Shown one piece after another: positions 1-7,971 of a stretch of 64,000 nt of DNA. Source of the stretch: Microbacterium sp. zg-Y625 (GTDB taxonomy: Bacteria; Actinomycetota; Actinomycetes; Actinomycetales; Microbacteriaceae); contig NZ_CP126740.1 in assembly GCF_030246925.1 (NCBI RefSeq), positions 2,108,001-2,172,000 of the forward strand, written 5' to 3'. Position numbers and translations under genes: made by a program. Below the pieces are notes generated by a model. It saw only the letters and a list, made by a program, of their open reading frames with translations, was not told the origin of the DNA and did not search any database. Each line of letters starts with the position of its first letter. The first letter of the stretch is position 1.

Positions 1-114
1 TGGAATTCCCCGCTGCACTACCGCCCTGTCCTCGAGCGCCTCGTGGGTCCCACGCGGCAGGTCGCCCGCAACAGCAAGTTCACCGTCACGGTCTCCACCC
101 GCCGCGCGGACTGA
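1..114 (+). CDS. C-terminal end of an unidentified protein (partial)
   Basis: An open frame runs from the first base of the window to a TGA stop, giving the last 37 residues of a protein (contains HYRPVLERLVG and ends TVSTRRAD). The stretch is basic and shows no domain that I recognise. It is read as coding because the frame is open to the edge, the codons have the expected GC-rich third position, and a hairpin-containing non-coding stretch follows. Its start lies outside the window, so function cannot be assigned. Confidence 0.45.
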   Translation, partial: WNSPLHYRPVLERLVGPTRQVARNSKFTVTVSTRRAD

Positions 115-134
115 CGCCCGTGGCCGGGCGCCTC

Positions 135-210
135 GCCTGTCGCGAATGGTCCCCCGCCGTGCCGCCCGTCCGGCGCTGTGCCTGTCGCGAATGGTCCCCT
201 GCCGTGCCGC
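135..210. repeat. 31-bp direct repeat, two copies
   Basis: The unit GCCTGTCGCGAATGGTCCCC followed by (C/T)GCCGTGCCGC occurs at 135-165 and 180-210 with a single difference. The copies are 45 bp apart start to start. The second copy is followed by GCGACACAG, which can pair with CTGTG and TGTCGC in and just before that copy. Function unknown; a local tandem duplication is the simplest reading. Confidence 0.7.
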
Positions 211-255
211 GAAGCGACACAGTGCGACGGGCGAGCCGCGGGATCTAACCGCGGC

Positions 256-279
256 GGGCGGATGCCGCAGCATCCGCCC
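256..279. terminator. Perfect 10-bp hairpin, possible terminator of the ABC operon
   Basis: GGGCGGATGC, a CGCA loop and GCATCCGCCC form an uninterrupted 10-bp stem. It lies 145 bp beyond the stop of the last ABC gene (minus strand) and 142 bp beyond the partial plus-strand gene, so it could end transcription from either side. There is no T-tract, which is usual for high-GC actinobacteria but leaves the call uncertain. Confidence 0.45.
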
Positions 280-423
280 CAGTCGCCCGCCACAACCTCG
301 GAGAACGCCACAACTGCGGACCCCTCGGGCCGATCTCCTCCGAGTAAGCGCGGATCCCCGAAGAACCGGCGCGCGTCGGCAGAGCTGCGCCCGCGCGCGC
401 CCCAGCCGACCCCCGCGACCGCC

Positions 424-1206
424 TCAGCCCGAGACGACAGGCAACCGGGGCACGGACGCGAGCAGCCGCCGCGTGTACGGGTGCTGCGGCGCGGTGAGCA
501 GGCGCCCGGTCGGCCCCTCCTCCACGAGGCTGCCGGACTCGAGCACCGCCATCCGCCCGCAGAGGGCCGAGACGATGGTCAGGTCGTGCGAGACCAGCAG
601 CATGCCGATCCCCTGCTCGCGCGCGAGGCGCTGGAACAGCTCGATCACGTGCATGCGCACGGATGTGTCCAACGCGCTGACCGGCTCGTCCGCGAGGATC
701 AGCCGCGGCCGCGGCGCCAGCGCGCGCGCGATGGCGATGCGCTGGCGCTGCCCGCCCGAGAAGGCCTCGGGATAGCGACCCGCGGCATCCGCCGGCAGGT
801 CGACCGCCGCCAGCAGCTCGGCCACCCGCGCTGCACGCCCCGCGCGATCGGCGGTGACCCGCAGCGACCGCAACGGCTCGGCGATCGACTCCCCCACCGT
901 CATGCGGGGGTCCAGCGATGAGAACGGGTCCTGGTACACCGGCTGCACCGCCTGCCGGAACCGGCGCATCGTCGCAGCCGAACGGCGGTCCAACGGGGCG
1001 CCGTCGAAGAGCACCCGCCCGCCGGTCGGCGCCGACAGTCCGAGCAGCAGCCGCAGCAGCGAGGTCTTGCCCGCCCCCGACTCCCCTACGAGCCCCAGGC
1101 TCTCGCCGGGCGCCAGCGACAGCGACACCCCGCGCAGCACGGGCTGCCCGTCCCGGTACGCGAAGTCGACTCCCTCGGCCGCCAGCAGCGGCGTCACGCC
1201 CGTCAT
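424..1206 (-). CDS. Dipeptide/oligopeptide-type ABC transporter ATP-binding protein (DppF-like)
   Basis: Second ATPase of the peptide-type importer; it hydrolyses ATP on the cytoplasmic face of the two permeases. The 260-residue product has a Walker A motif GESGAGKTS near residue 40, a Q-loop (QPVYQDPFSSLDPRMT), the ABC signature FSGGQRQRIAIARAL, Walker B LILADEP and the H-loop serine-histidine SHD. It ends with the short C-terminal extension of the OppF/DppF group (HPYTRRLLASVP). Its ATG overlaps the stop of the preceding ATPase gene by 4 bp, so it is the last cistron of the operon. Substrate cannot be read from the ATPase; peptide, nickel and other solutes are all carried by this family. 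Confidence 0.9.
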   Translation of the reverse strand: MTGVTPLLAAEGVDFAYRDGQPVLRGVSLSLAPGESLGLVGESGAGKTSLLRLLLGLSAPTGGRVLFDGAPLDRRSAATMRRFRQAVQPVYQDPFSSLDPRMTVGESIAEPLRSLRVTADRAGRAARVAELLAAVDLPADAAGRYPEAFSGGQRQRIAIARALAPRPRLILADEPVSALDTSVRMHVIELFQRLAREQGIGMLLVSHDLTIVSALCGRMAVLESGSLVEEGPTGRLLTAPQHPYTRRLLASVPRLPVVSG

Positions 1207-2030
1207 GCCGATCCCCCCGCGCCCCGGGGCAGGAAGTCGTCGAGCCGGCGGGATGCCGCGACGAGCTGCGCCGTGTACGGGTCGCCGGGGGCGCCCAGGA
1301 TCTGCGTCGTCGTGCCGAGCTCCACCTGCCGCCCCTCACGCATCACGAGCACCCGGTCGGCGATGGTCGACACCACCGGCAGGTCGTGACTGATGAACAG
1401 GAGCGTCATCCCGCGGTCGGTGACCTCCCGCTGCAACAGCTCGAGAATGCCCGCCTGCACCGTGACGTCCAGCGCCGTGGTGGGTTCGTCCGCGATGAGC
1501 AGCCGGGGACCCGCAGCGAGGGCGAGGGCGATGGCCACGCGCTGACGCTGCCCGCCCGAGATCTCGTGGATGTACGACCGCGCGATGCGCTCCGGCTCGC
1601 TCAGCTGCACGTCGGCGAGGGCGTCGAGCACCGCGCGCCGCAGCGCGTCGCCGCGCAGTCCACGGTGGTGCGCGAGCGGCCAGGACAGCTGCTTGCCGAC
1701 GCGCATGAGGGGGTCCAGCGACGCGAGGGGCTCCTGGAACACCGCCCCCATCGTCGTGCCGCGCACCCGGTCGAGCCGCCGCGACGGCGTGCCGACCACC
1801 TCGACGACGTCGCCGCCGGTGTCCACGCGCACCGATCCGCGCGCGGCGAGCGGGTGCCCCAGCAACCCGAGCACGGCCAGCGCCGTGAGGGACTTGCCCG
1901 ACCCCGACTCGCCGATGATCCCGAGCCGCTCGCCGGGGGCCAGCGCGACGTCGACCGCGTGCACCAGGTCGACCGGCTCGGGGCCGTCGAGGCGCACCCC
2001 GAGGTTCTCGATCGCCAGCAGCGGGGTCAT
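1203..2030 (-). CDS. Dipeptide/oligopeptide-type ABC transporter ATP-binding protein (DppD-like)
   Basis: First ATPase of the importer, 275 residues. Visible motifs are Walker A GESGSGKSLTA, a Q-loop (AVFQEPLASLDPLM), signature ISGGQRQRVAIALAL, Walker B LLIADEPTTALD and the H-loop ISHD. The C-terminus carries the DPYTAQLVAASR extension typical of OppD/DppD proteins. The frame is open far upstream, but the ATG giving MTPLLAIENLGVRL was chosen because it matches the family N-terminus and overlaps the stop of the upstream permease by 4 bp. It is expected to form a heterodimer with the DppF-like protein encoded next. Confidence 0.9.
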   Translation of the reverse strand: MTPLLAIENLGVRLDGPEPVDLVHAVDVALAPGERLGIIGESGSGKSLTALAVLGLLGHPLAARGSVRVDTGGDVVEVVGTPSRRLDRVRGTTMGAVFQEPLASLDPLMRVGKQLSWPLAHHRGLRGDALRRAVLDALADVQLSEPERIARSYIHEISGGQRQRVAIALALAAGPRLLIADEPTTALDVTVQAGILELLQREVTDRGMTLLFISHDLPVVSTIADRVLVMREGRQVELGTTTQILGAPGDPYTAQLVAASRRLDDFLPRGAGGSA

Positions 2031-2902
2031 CCGATGCTCCGGGAGGTCGGGTCGGCGATGTCCCGCAGACCGTCGGCCAGCAGGTTCACACCGATGATGA
2101 GGGCCACCAGCAGGATGCCGGGAAGGATCGCGGCCGTCGGGGCGACGAGCACGGTGCTCTGCGCCTCCTGCAGCATCCGTCCCCACGACGCGTTGGGCGG
2201 CGGCGACCCGAGTCCCAGGTACGACAGCGACGCCTCCGCTCCCACGGCCCCGCCGAACTGCAGGGCGAGCGGCACGATGAGGGTCGGCCAGACGTTGCGC
2301 AGCACGTGCAGGCGCAGGATGCCGAGCGTGCCGGTGCCGGAGGTGCGCGCCGCGGTGACGAAGTCCATCGCCATCACCCGCGTCGCGGTGATGCGGGTGA
2401 GGCGGGCGATGACGGCGGCGCCCGCGAGTCCGATCGCGAGGATCGCCGACTCCAGCGACGCCCCGCGCCACGCGACGATGAGCATCGCCAGCAGCAGGGT
2501 CGGGAAGGCGATGGCGATGTCGAGCAGGCTCGAGATCGCATCGTCCACCCAGCGGCGGGCGACGGCGGCGAGAAGACCCAGCGCGATGCCGAGGAGCGCG
2601 GCGATCACGACCGACCCGAAGCCGACGGCCAGCGCCAGTCGGGCGCCGATCATCAGCTGGGTGAAGAGGTCCCGGCCGAGGCGGTCGGTGCCGGCCCAGT
2701 GCTCGGCCGAGGGCGGCTGCAGTCGGCCGCCGCCGGTGTCTGCGTACTCGAACGGAGTCCAGAAGACCGAGACGAGGCCGATGGCGGCGATGAGGCCGAA
2801 CAGCGCCCCGCCGACGGCCAGGTTGATCGACCGGCGCGCGCCGCGGCGGCCGGGCGGCACGACGGATGCCGGTGCGGTGGTCGGGAGGATCGTGGCGGTC
2901 AT
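2027..2902 (-). CDS. Dipeptide-type ABC transporter permease (DppC-like)
   Basis: Inner-membrane permease of 291 residues. After a cytoplasmic N-terminus there is a first membrane span (about 30-50), a periplasmic-type loop containing EHWAGTDRLGRDLFTQLM, the hallmark of the DppC/OppC subfamily, and then five further hydrophobic segments. The EAA-type loop that contacts the ATPases lies at TAARTSGTGTLGILRLHVLRN. Both ends overlap neighbouring genes by 4 bp, which implies translational coupling with the DppB-like permease upstream and the DppD-like ATPase downstream. Confidence 0.9.
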   Translation of the reverse strand: MTATILPTTAPASVVPPGRRGARRSINLAVGGALFGLIAAIGLVSVFWTPFEYADTGGGRLQPPSAEHWAGTDRLGRDLFTQLMIGARLALAVGFGSVVIAALLGIALGLLAAVARRWVDDAISSLLDIAIAFPTLLLAMLIVAWRGASLESAILAIGLAGAAVIARLTRITATRVMAMDFVTAARTSGTGTLGILRLHVLRNVWPTLIVPLALQFGGAVGAEASLSYLGLGSPPPNASWGRMLQEAQSTVLVAPTAAILPGILLVALIIGVNLLADGLRDIADPTSRSIG

Positions 2903-3846
2903 GCGGCGGCCTTCACGCGGCGGTTGCCCGACAGCGAGTCGCGCAGCCGCGGGTCGATGAGGCGCTGCAGTACGTCGGCGATGAAGCCCAGCACGAGCAC
3001 CAGGGCGGTGGAGAAGAGGAGCACGCCCTGCACGCTCGGGAAGTCCTGCTCCTTGATGCCGACCAGCAGCATGTCACCGAGGCCCGGAAGAGCGAAGACA
3101 CGCTCGATGATGACCGCCCCCACGAACGTCGTCGACAGCTGGATCGCGAGGATCGAGATGAGGGGCACGACGCCGTTGCGCACCCCGTGGCGCCACAGCG
3201 CCGTCGCGAAGCTCTGGCCGGTGGCACGCGCGGCCCGCAGGTACTGCTGCCCCAGGATGTCGAGCGTCGCGCTGCGCACGTACCGCGCGAGGTCGCTGCC
3301 GGCGACGATCGCGATCGTGATGACCGGCAGGGTGAGCGCGTAGAGCGCCGCACCGGGATCGTCCCAGTCGGTGCGGGGGAATCCGCCGGCGGGGAACACC
3401 CGCCACCCGAGCGACAGCACCGCCACCAGCAGGATGCCCACCCAGAACACCGGGATCGCCCCACCCAGCTGCGACACCGCCGAGAAGGCCGTGCCGTACC
3501 AGGTGCGCGACTTCCAGGCGGCGAAGAAGCCCACCGGCACCGCGATCAGCACCGACAGCGCGAACGACAGCATCGTCAGCGGCAGGGTGACGTTCAGGCG
3601 ACGGACGATCTCGTCGCCGACGTTCAGATGGTTGGTGAACGACTGGCCGAGATCGAACGACAGCAGCTGCCCGACGTACGACAGGAACTGCTCCCAGATC
3701 GGCCGGTCCACCCCCAGCCGGGCGGCGGCCGCGGCGATCTCGGCATCCGTCGCCCCGACCGAGATCAGTGCGAAGACGGGGTTTCCCAGTACCCGGAGCA
3801 CGACGAACAGGATTGTCACCGCCAGCGCGAACGCCAGCAGCAGCAA
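2899..3846 (-). CDS. Dipeptide-type ABC transporter permease (DppB-like), start uncertain
   Basis: Permease partner of the DppC-like protein. It shows the DppB/OppB pattern: an N-terminal span, a long extracytoplasmic loop with GVDRPIWEQFLSYVGQLL and FDLGQSF, five further spans, and the EAA loop YLRAARATGQSFATALWRHG. The listed start is a TTG giving 315 residues. In-frame codons upstream of it encode ITRYLLRRTGL, which resembles the conserved N-terminus of DppB proteins, yet that stretch has no ATG, GTG or TTG. A GAAGG sequence lies 7-8 nt before an ATC codon at 3874-3876, just after the stop of the binding-protein gene, so a non-standard start there, or CTG at 3862-3864, is possible. Confidence 0.85.
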   Translation of the reverse strand: MLLLAFALAVTILFVVLRVLGNPVFALISVGATDAEIAAAAARLGVDRPIWEQFLSYVGQLLSFDLGQSFTNHLNVGDEIVRRLNVTLPLTMLSFALSVLIAVPVGFFAAWKSRTWYGTAFSAVSQLGGAIPVFWVGILLVAVLSLGWRVFPAGGFPRTDWDDPGAALYALTLPVITIAIVAGSDLARYVRSATLDILGQQYLRAARATGQSFATALWRHGVRNGVVPLISILAIQLSTTFVGAVIIERVFALPGLGDMLLVGIKEQDFPSVQGVLLFSTALVLVLGFIADVLQRLIDPRLRDSLSGNRRVKAAA

Positions 3847-3878
3847 TCCTGTCCGTCGAAGCAGATACCGGGTGATCG

Positions 3879-5393
3879 CTACGCCTTCGTGATGTCGTAC
3901 ACGTAGAACAGAGAGTTCAATCCATTCTCGGGCACGCCGGTCACTCCCTCCGCCGCGATGCGCAGCTGGGGGTTCAGGTAGAGCCAGACGCTCGCGGCGT
4001 CATCGGAGATCTGCTGGTTCGCCTTCGCGATGAGCTCCGTCTGCTCCTCGACGGTGGATGCCGCCTCGGACTCGGCCAGCCACGTCTGGACGTCGGCGTT
4101 GTCGTAGCCCCAGTAGAAGTCGGGGTTGCCGTAGAAGTTGATGTCGCGGTCGTTGACGTGACCCTGCAGCGTGGCTTCGAAGTTCTTGTCCGTGTAGACC
4201 TTCTGGTACCACTCGTCGTCGGTGATGATGTTGATCTCCACCGTGACACCGACCTTCGCGAGCTCCGACTTGAGGAACTCGGCCACCGTGGAGTGCACGC
4301 CCGAGTCGGGGGTGTCGACGGTGAAGGTGAACCCGTCGGCGTAGCCGGCGTCGGCAAGCAGCTGCTCGGCCAGCTGGGGGTCGTACGGGTTGTTGTCGGC
4401 GAGGTCGAGGTACCACGGCTCCGACGGCGGCACCATCGAGCCGATGAGCTCGCCGCGGCCGTCCCAGATGGCGTCGAGCAGCTTCTCGCGGTCGATCGCC
4501 GAGTACAGAGCCTTACGCACGGCGACGTCGTCGAACGGCGCGATCCGGGTGTTCAGACCCAGCAGCTCCTTCGTCGTCGAGGTGCCCTCGATGATCTGGA
4601 AGCCGGCGGATTCGAACTCGGCGAGGCTGTCGGGGTTGGACTGGCTCGTGACGAGGTCGACGGCGCCGGTCAGCAGCGCGTTGTTCAGCGCTGTCGGGTC
4701 GGCGTAGTACTGGTAGACGACGCCGCCGTTGGCGGGCGCCTCGCCCCAGTAGTCGTCGTTGACCTCGAGGGTGATCGAGTCGCCCTTGCGGTAGTCGGCA
4801 AGAGCGTAGGGGCCGGTGCCGTCGGCGGTGGTGGTGAGCTCGCCCGCCTCGTCGTTGACGATCCAGACGTAGCCGAGGTTGTACGTGAAGCTGATCGACG
4901 GCTGGGTCAGCGTGACCGCGACGGTGCTGTCGTCGACGACCTCGACACTGTCGATGACCTTCAGCTGGTTCTTGCGGGCGGCGATGGACTCCTCGCCGAC
5001 GAAGCGCTCGAGGCTGTACTTGACGTCGTCGGCGGTGAGCGGGTCACCGGAGTGGAACGCGGCGTCGGCCAGGGTGAAGGTGTACACCAGGCCGTCGTCG
5101 GACACCTCGGTCTCATCCGCCAGCAGCGGCTCGACCTCGGCGTCGTCGGTGATGCGGAAGAGGCCCTCGTACACGTTGCCGGTGAACACCTCGGTGACCC
5201 CCGAGGAGCCGCCGAAGATCTGGTCGAGGTTGGTGGGCTCGTTCTGCGACCCGATGACGATCTCGGCCGCAGCGTCGGGCTCGCCCGATCCCGAGGGCGA
5301 GGAGTCGCCGGAGGCGCAGCCGGCAAGAACGAGCAGAGCGGCGGATGCCATCGCGGGCGCGGCGAGATATCGGGTGAGGCGGCGTGAGGTCAC
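3879..5393 (-). CDS. ABC transporter substrate-binding lipoprotein, family 5
   Basis: First gene of the importer operon; it captures the substrate outside the membrane. The 504-residue product begins with a lipoprotein signal peptide (basic MTSRRLTRYL, hydrophobic core, LVLAGC lipobox with Cys26). The mature part has the family 5 (DppA/OppA) layout, including YTFTLADAAFHSGDPLTADDV around residue 105 and a C-terminal lobe with PEWYLDL-type and NFYGNPDFYWGY stretches. Family members bind peptides, nickel, opines and other solutes; the ligand cannot be told from the sequence. A DUF1684 gene precedes it on the same strand. Confidence 0.92.
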   Translation of the reverse strand: MTSRRLTRYLAAPAMASAALLVLAGCASGDSSPSGSGEPDAAAEIVIGSQNEPTNLDQIFGGSSGVTEVFTGNVYEGLFRITDDAEVEPLLADETEVSDDGLVYTFTLADAAFHSGDPLTADDVKYSLERFVGEESIAARKNQLKVIDSVEVVDDSTVAVTLTQPSISFTYNLGYVWIVNDEAGELTTTADGTGPYALADYRKGDSITLEVNDDYWGEAPANGGVVYQYYADPTALNNALLTGAVDLVTSQSNPDSLAEFESAGFQIIEGTSTTKELLGLNTRIAPFDDVAVRKALYSAIDREKLLDAIWDGRGELIGSMVPPSEPWYLDLADNNPYDPQLAEQLLADAGYADGFTFTVDTPDSGVHSTVAEFLKSELAKVGVTVEINIITDDEWYQKVYTDKNFEATLQGHVNDRDINFYGNPDFYWGYDNADVQTWLAESEAASTVEEQTELIAKANQQISDDAASVWLYLNPQLRIAAEGVTGVPENGLNSLFYVYDITKA

Positions 5394-5453
5394 GTCGGGT
5401 CCTTTGCTGTGGGGGGGTGACGACGCGAAGCGCCGGAGTGCGGGGAGCCTGGG

Positions 5454-6206
5454 TCAGAGGGCGAAGCCGTCGGCGAAGCGCACGCGCTTCTCGCCGGCGC
5501 GCACCAGGAAGGGCAGACGGTTCTGCAGCGGCGGGAGGGGGCAGTTCATCTGGTTCGAGAACCCGCACGGCGGGACGGTGGCGAGGTTGAAGTCGACCGT
5601 CAACGCGATGCTGTCGCCCGGGCGCAGCTCGCCCGACTCGGCGGGGCGGTCGAGGAACAGGAATCGGCCTGCCCCGTAGGTCTCGGCGCCGTTGGTGCGG
5701 TCGCCGAAGACGAGCTGCAGCTTGGCGGTGCCGCCGTAGACGGTGTCGAACGCGTTGAGGCGGTACTCGGTGCCGTCGACGGTGAAGACGAGGTCGCCCG
5801 AAACGGGGAGTCCGCGCGTCGCGCCGGCATCCTTGATGTGCTCGAACGGCACCACGCGCTGCTCGTCGACGAGTTCGAAGCGCCCGTCGAGCACCCATGC
5901 CGGGTCGTAGGGGTAGCGCTCGATGTCCTCGAACGCCAGCTGCGCCGGAGAGTCCTGCCGCCAGATGCGGTAGCCCTCCTGCGGCAGGCCGGACTCGATG
6001 TCGGTGCGCTGCAGCCGCGTGAACAGGGCGGATTCCGGGTGACCCTCCCGGGCGACGGCCTCGTCGACCGGCGGTGCGCCGGCCGGCGACCAGTGCGTGA
6101 GCACGAGCGAGAGGGCGCCCTGCGGGGCGGTCACGGCCTCGCGACGGGCGCGCGCCCAGTCGGCGTAGGCGTCGGACGCGGTCGGAATCGTTTCAGTGCT
6201 CACCAT
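5454..6206 (-). CDS. DUF1684 family protein
   Basis: A 250-residue soluble protein with no signal peptide. The C-terminal part holds the features typical of DUF1684: YGGTAKLQLVFGDRTNG, YGAGRFLFLD, VDFNLATVPPCGFSNQMNCP and the end PPLQNRLPFLVRAGEK. The family's biochemical role is not established. The two cysteines in CGFSNQMNC are conserved in the family as far as I recall. It lies 60 bp before the peptide-type ABC operon on the same strand and 78 bp after a flavin oxidoreductase-like gene, so all three may be co-transcribed and used on one imported compound; that link is inference. Confidence 0.85.
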   Translation of the reverse strand: MVSTETIPTASDAYADWARARREAVTAPQGALSLVLTHWSPAGAPPVDEAVAREGHPESALFTRLQRTDIESGLPQEGYRIWRQDSPAQLAFEDIERYPYDPAWVLDGRFELVDEQRVVPFEHIKDAGATRGLPVSGDLVFTVDGTEYRLNAFDTVYGGTAKLQLVFGDRTNGAETYGAGRFLFLDRPAESGELRPGDSIALTVDFNLATVPPCGFSNQMNCPLPPLQNRLPFLVRAGEKRVRFADGFAL

Positions 6207-6284
6207 GACAGGTAACCAAACGCCGTCACGGTTCAGAAATTCCGTTTCCGCGTGTTTCCGTCGCGCAGATTGCTCGGCGCGGGG

Positions 6285-7052
6285 TCACACCGCCGCGCGG
6301 CGGGCGATGTGTTCGGCGAACGACACGTACGCCGCGGCGTCGTCGGTGGGCGTGATCGCACGTAGCACCACTTCGTCCACCGCGGCCCGGTAGGCGGCGA
6401 CGGCCCCGCCCAGATCGGCCGTGCTGTCGATCACCGTCGCCTGCGGCGCGACCCCGAGCCGGGCGAAGTTGGCCGCATACGCGCCGAACCCCGCGTACCT
6501 CTCCGTCTCCTCTCGCAGTCGCGCGTCGGCGGCGGGGTCGACGGCGGTGCGCACGTAGAGCGCGACGTGCGCATCGGACGCCGCGGCATGCGCCGCGACC
6601 GCCTGTCGCGCCGCCGTCTGCGGATCGAGCCAGCTCAGCAGCAGGCCATCGGACTGAGCGGCCCCCAGCCGTCGCATGCGCGGGCCCAGCGCACCGACGA
6701 CGACGCGGGCGGCGCTACCCTCTCGCAGGCGCCGGACTGCGTGGCCGACGGCATCCAGCGCTCCGGCCCGCAGCTGACCGGAGCCGATTCCGAGCAGCAG
6801 GCGTTGCTGCGGCAGCGCCAGCCGGTCGACCGTCGCGATGACGTCGTCGGCGCTGCGGCGGTCCACCGGAAGCACGCCGGTGGCGAGCACCAGGCGGTCG
6901 GTCACCGCCGCGGCGGCAGCGAGCACCTCGAGAGCGTCGGCGCCCGGGGTGTCGTTGACCCAGAGGGCGTGGAACCCGTGCCGCTCCAGCACGGGCGCGA
7001 GGCGGGCAGCGACCTCGGGTCCCGCGGCGGCGGCGATGCCGATCGACAGCAT
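6285..7052 (-). CDS. LLM-class flavin/F420-dependent oxidoreductase-like protein
   Basis: A 255-residue protein resembling the luciferase-like monooxygenase (LLM) fold: N-terminal MLSIGIAAAAGPEVAARLAPVLE, WVNDTPGADALEVLAAAAAVT and LATGVLPVDRRSADDVIATVDRLALPQQRLLLGIGSG, the usual LLM beta-barrel strand-helix pattern. It is shorter than classical members (about 300-350 residues), matching the reduced actinobacterial forms. The ATG was chosen because the next gene's stop ends one base before it. It follows a DoxX-like membrane gene and precedes DUF1684. Whether it uses FMN or F420, and its substrate, cannot be read from sequence. Confidence 0.75.
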   Translation of the reverse strand: MLSIGIAAAAGPEVAARLAPVLERHGFHALWVNDTPGADALEVLAAAAAVTDRLVLATGVLPVDRRSADDVIATVDRLALPQQRLLLGIGSGQLRAGALDAVGHAVRRLREGSAARVVVGALGPRMRRLGAAQSDGLLLSWLDPQTAARQAVAAHAAASDAHVALYVRTAVDPAADARLREETERYAGFGAYAANFARLGVAPQATVIDSTADLGGAVAAYRAAVDEVVLRAITPTDDAAAYVSFAEHIARRAAV

Positions 7053-7053
7053 G

Positions 7054-7461
7054 TCAGCTCCCCTCTTGTGGCGCGGTGGCCCACAGCGCCCACCCGACCA
7101 GCGCCGGCTGCAGGAACAGCCGCACCAGGCGAGCACGGTCGGTGCGCAGCCCCGGCGCGGGGGTTCCCTCACGCCACTGGTGCACGTTGCCCGGGAACAC
7201 CGCGACGAAGAACGCCGCGGTGGCCATGCCGATCCTCCGCCGCTCGCGCGGCAGGGCGACCAGGGCCGTGCCGAGCAGCAGTTCGGCGGCGCCGGATGCC
7301 ACGACGATCATGTCCTTGTCCGTGTGCAGCAGCCGGGTCGCCCACGGCGGCACGGCGATGCGAAAGCCGCGGCGCAGCCAGAACAGGTGGGCCAGGCCCG
7401 CGGCCGCGAGCAGCGCCGCCAGGGCCCAGCGGGCGGCGGTGCGGAGGATCGACGTCGACAC
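7054..7461 (-). CDS. DoxX-like small membrane protein
   Basis: A 135-residue integral membrane protein with about four hydrophobic segments (roughly residues 8-27, 50-70, 78-92 and 110-128). The pattern of a first helix ending GLAHLF, then ASGAAELLLGTALV and FPGNVHQW, is typical of DoxX/DoxD-like proteins, whose roles are mostly unknown. The start is a GTG preceded by a G-run. The stop is one base from the start of the LLM-class gene, suggesting co-expression. Confidence 0.75.
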   Translation of the reverse strand: MSTSILRTAARWALAALLAAAGLAHLFWLRRGFRIAVPPWATRLLHTDKDMIVVASGAAELLLGTALVALPRERRRIGMATAAFFVAVFPGNVHQWREGTPAPGLRTDRARLVRLFLQPALVGWALWATAPQEGS

Positions 7462-7492
7462 GCCCCCATCCTGGCATCCGCCGGCGCTGAAC

Positions 7493-7951
7493 TCAGCGGC
7501 CAGGGGGTCCGATGATCAGTAGCACCGCGAAGACCACCACGACGCCGACCGCCAGCGCGAGACCGAACAGCAGCGGGTGGCGCAGCAGCGTGCGGAAGAA
7601 CCGATCATGCCAGGCCTGCTCGCGCGGGTCGCCCGTCTCGGCTACACGCCACTGACCGGCCAGCCGCCCCGTGCGGTTCAGCCAGATCTCGGCGGGGATC
7701 GTTGCGTACGGGATCACGGCGCTGACCACAGCCACGGCGGTCGGCCACGGGCGCCAGCGGTTGTTCTTGGCGACGACCACGGCCGTCGCCGCGTACGACA
7801 GGAAGACGAACCCGTGGATGCCGCCGCCGATCGAGACCGCGACGTCCAGGCCCGCGGTCGCGCGCAGGATGAGACCGGTGATCAGCAGCGTCCATGACAC
7901 CGCCTCCGCGAACGCGAGCGTGCGGAAGAGGGTGAGGGGCGTGCGGAACAT
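7493..7951 (-). CDS. DUF3817 family membrane protein
   Basis: A 152-residue membrane protein with four predicted spans. The FAEAVSWTLLITGLILRA and GGGIHGFVFLSYAATAV stretches match the actinobacterial DUF3817 family (function unknown). The C-terminal quarter carries a basic stretch and one last hydrophobic helix. A palindrome lies directly in front of the start codon and overlaps the end of the neighbouring MarR gene, 9 bp upstream on the same strand, so control by that MarR protein is plausible. Confidence 0.85.
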   Translation of the reverse strand: MFRTPLTLFRTLAFAEAVSWTLLITGLILRATAGLDVAVSIGGGIHGFVFLSYAATAVVVAKNNRWRPWPTAVAVVSAVIPYATIPAEIWLNRTGRLAGQWRVAETGDPREQAWHDRFFRTLLRHPLLFGLALAVGVVVVFAVLLIIGPPGR

Positions 7952-7952
7952 T

Positions 7953-7971
7953 CCTTCAGCTTAGCTGAAGG
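7953..7971. promoter_or_regulatory. Perfect 19-bp palindrome, candidate MarR operator
   Basis: CCTTCAGC, a TTA centre and GCTGAAGG form an uninterrupted inverted repeat. It covers the last codons and stop of the marR-like gene and ends one base before the DUF3817 start codon. The length and symmetry fit the short palindromes bound by MarR dimers. A terminator role is unlikely because a 3-nt loop with 8-bp arms would sit inside an operon-like junction. Confidence 0.5.

Larger units (their letters stand above)
115..423. other. Non-coding stretch with a direct repeat and a hairpin
   Basis: This 309-base gap separates the partial plus-strand gene from the end of the minus-strand ABC operon. It holds an imperfect 31-bp direct repeat and a perfect 10-bp-stem hairpin, both listed separately. 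No open frame in it has credible coding character. Confidence 0.6.

Noticed and set aside
135..210. Possible CRISPR array
   Set aside because: Only two repeat copies with a 14-bp gap and no cas genes in the window.
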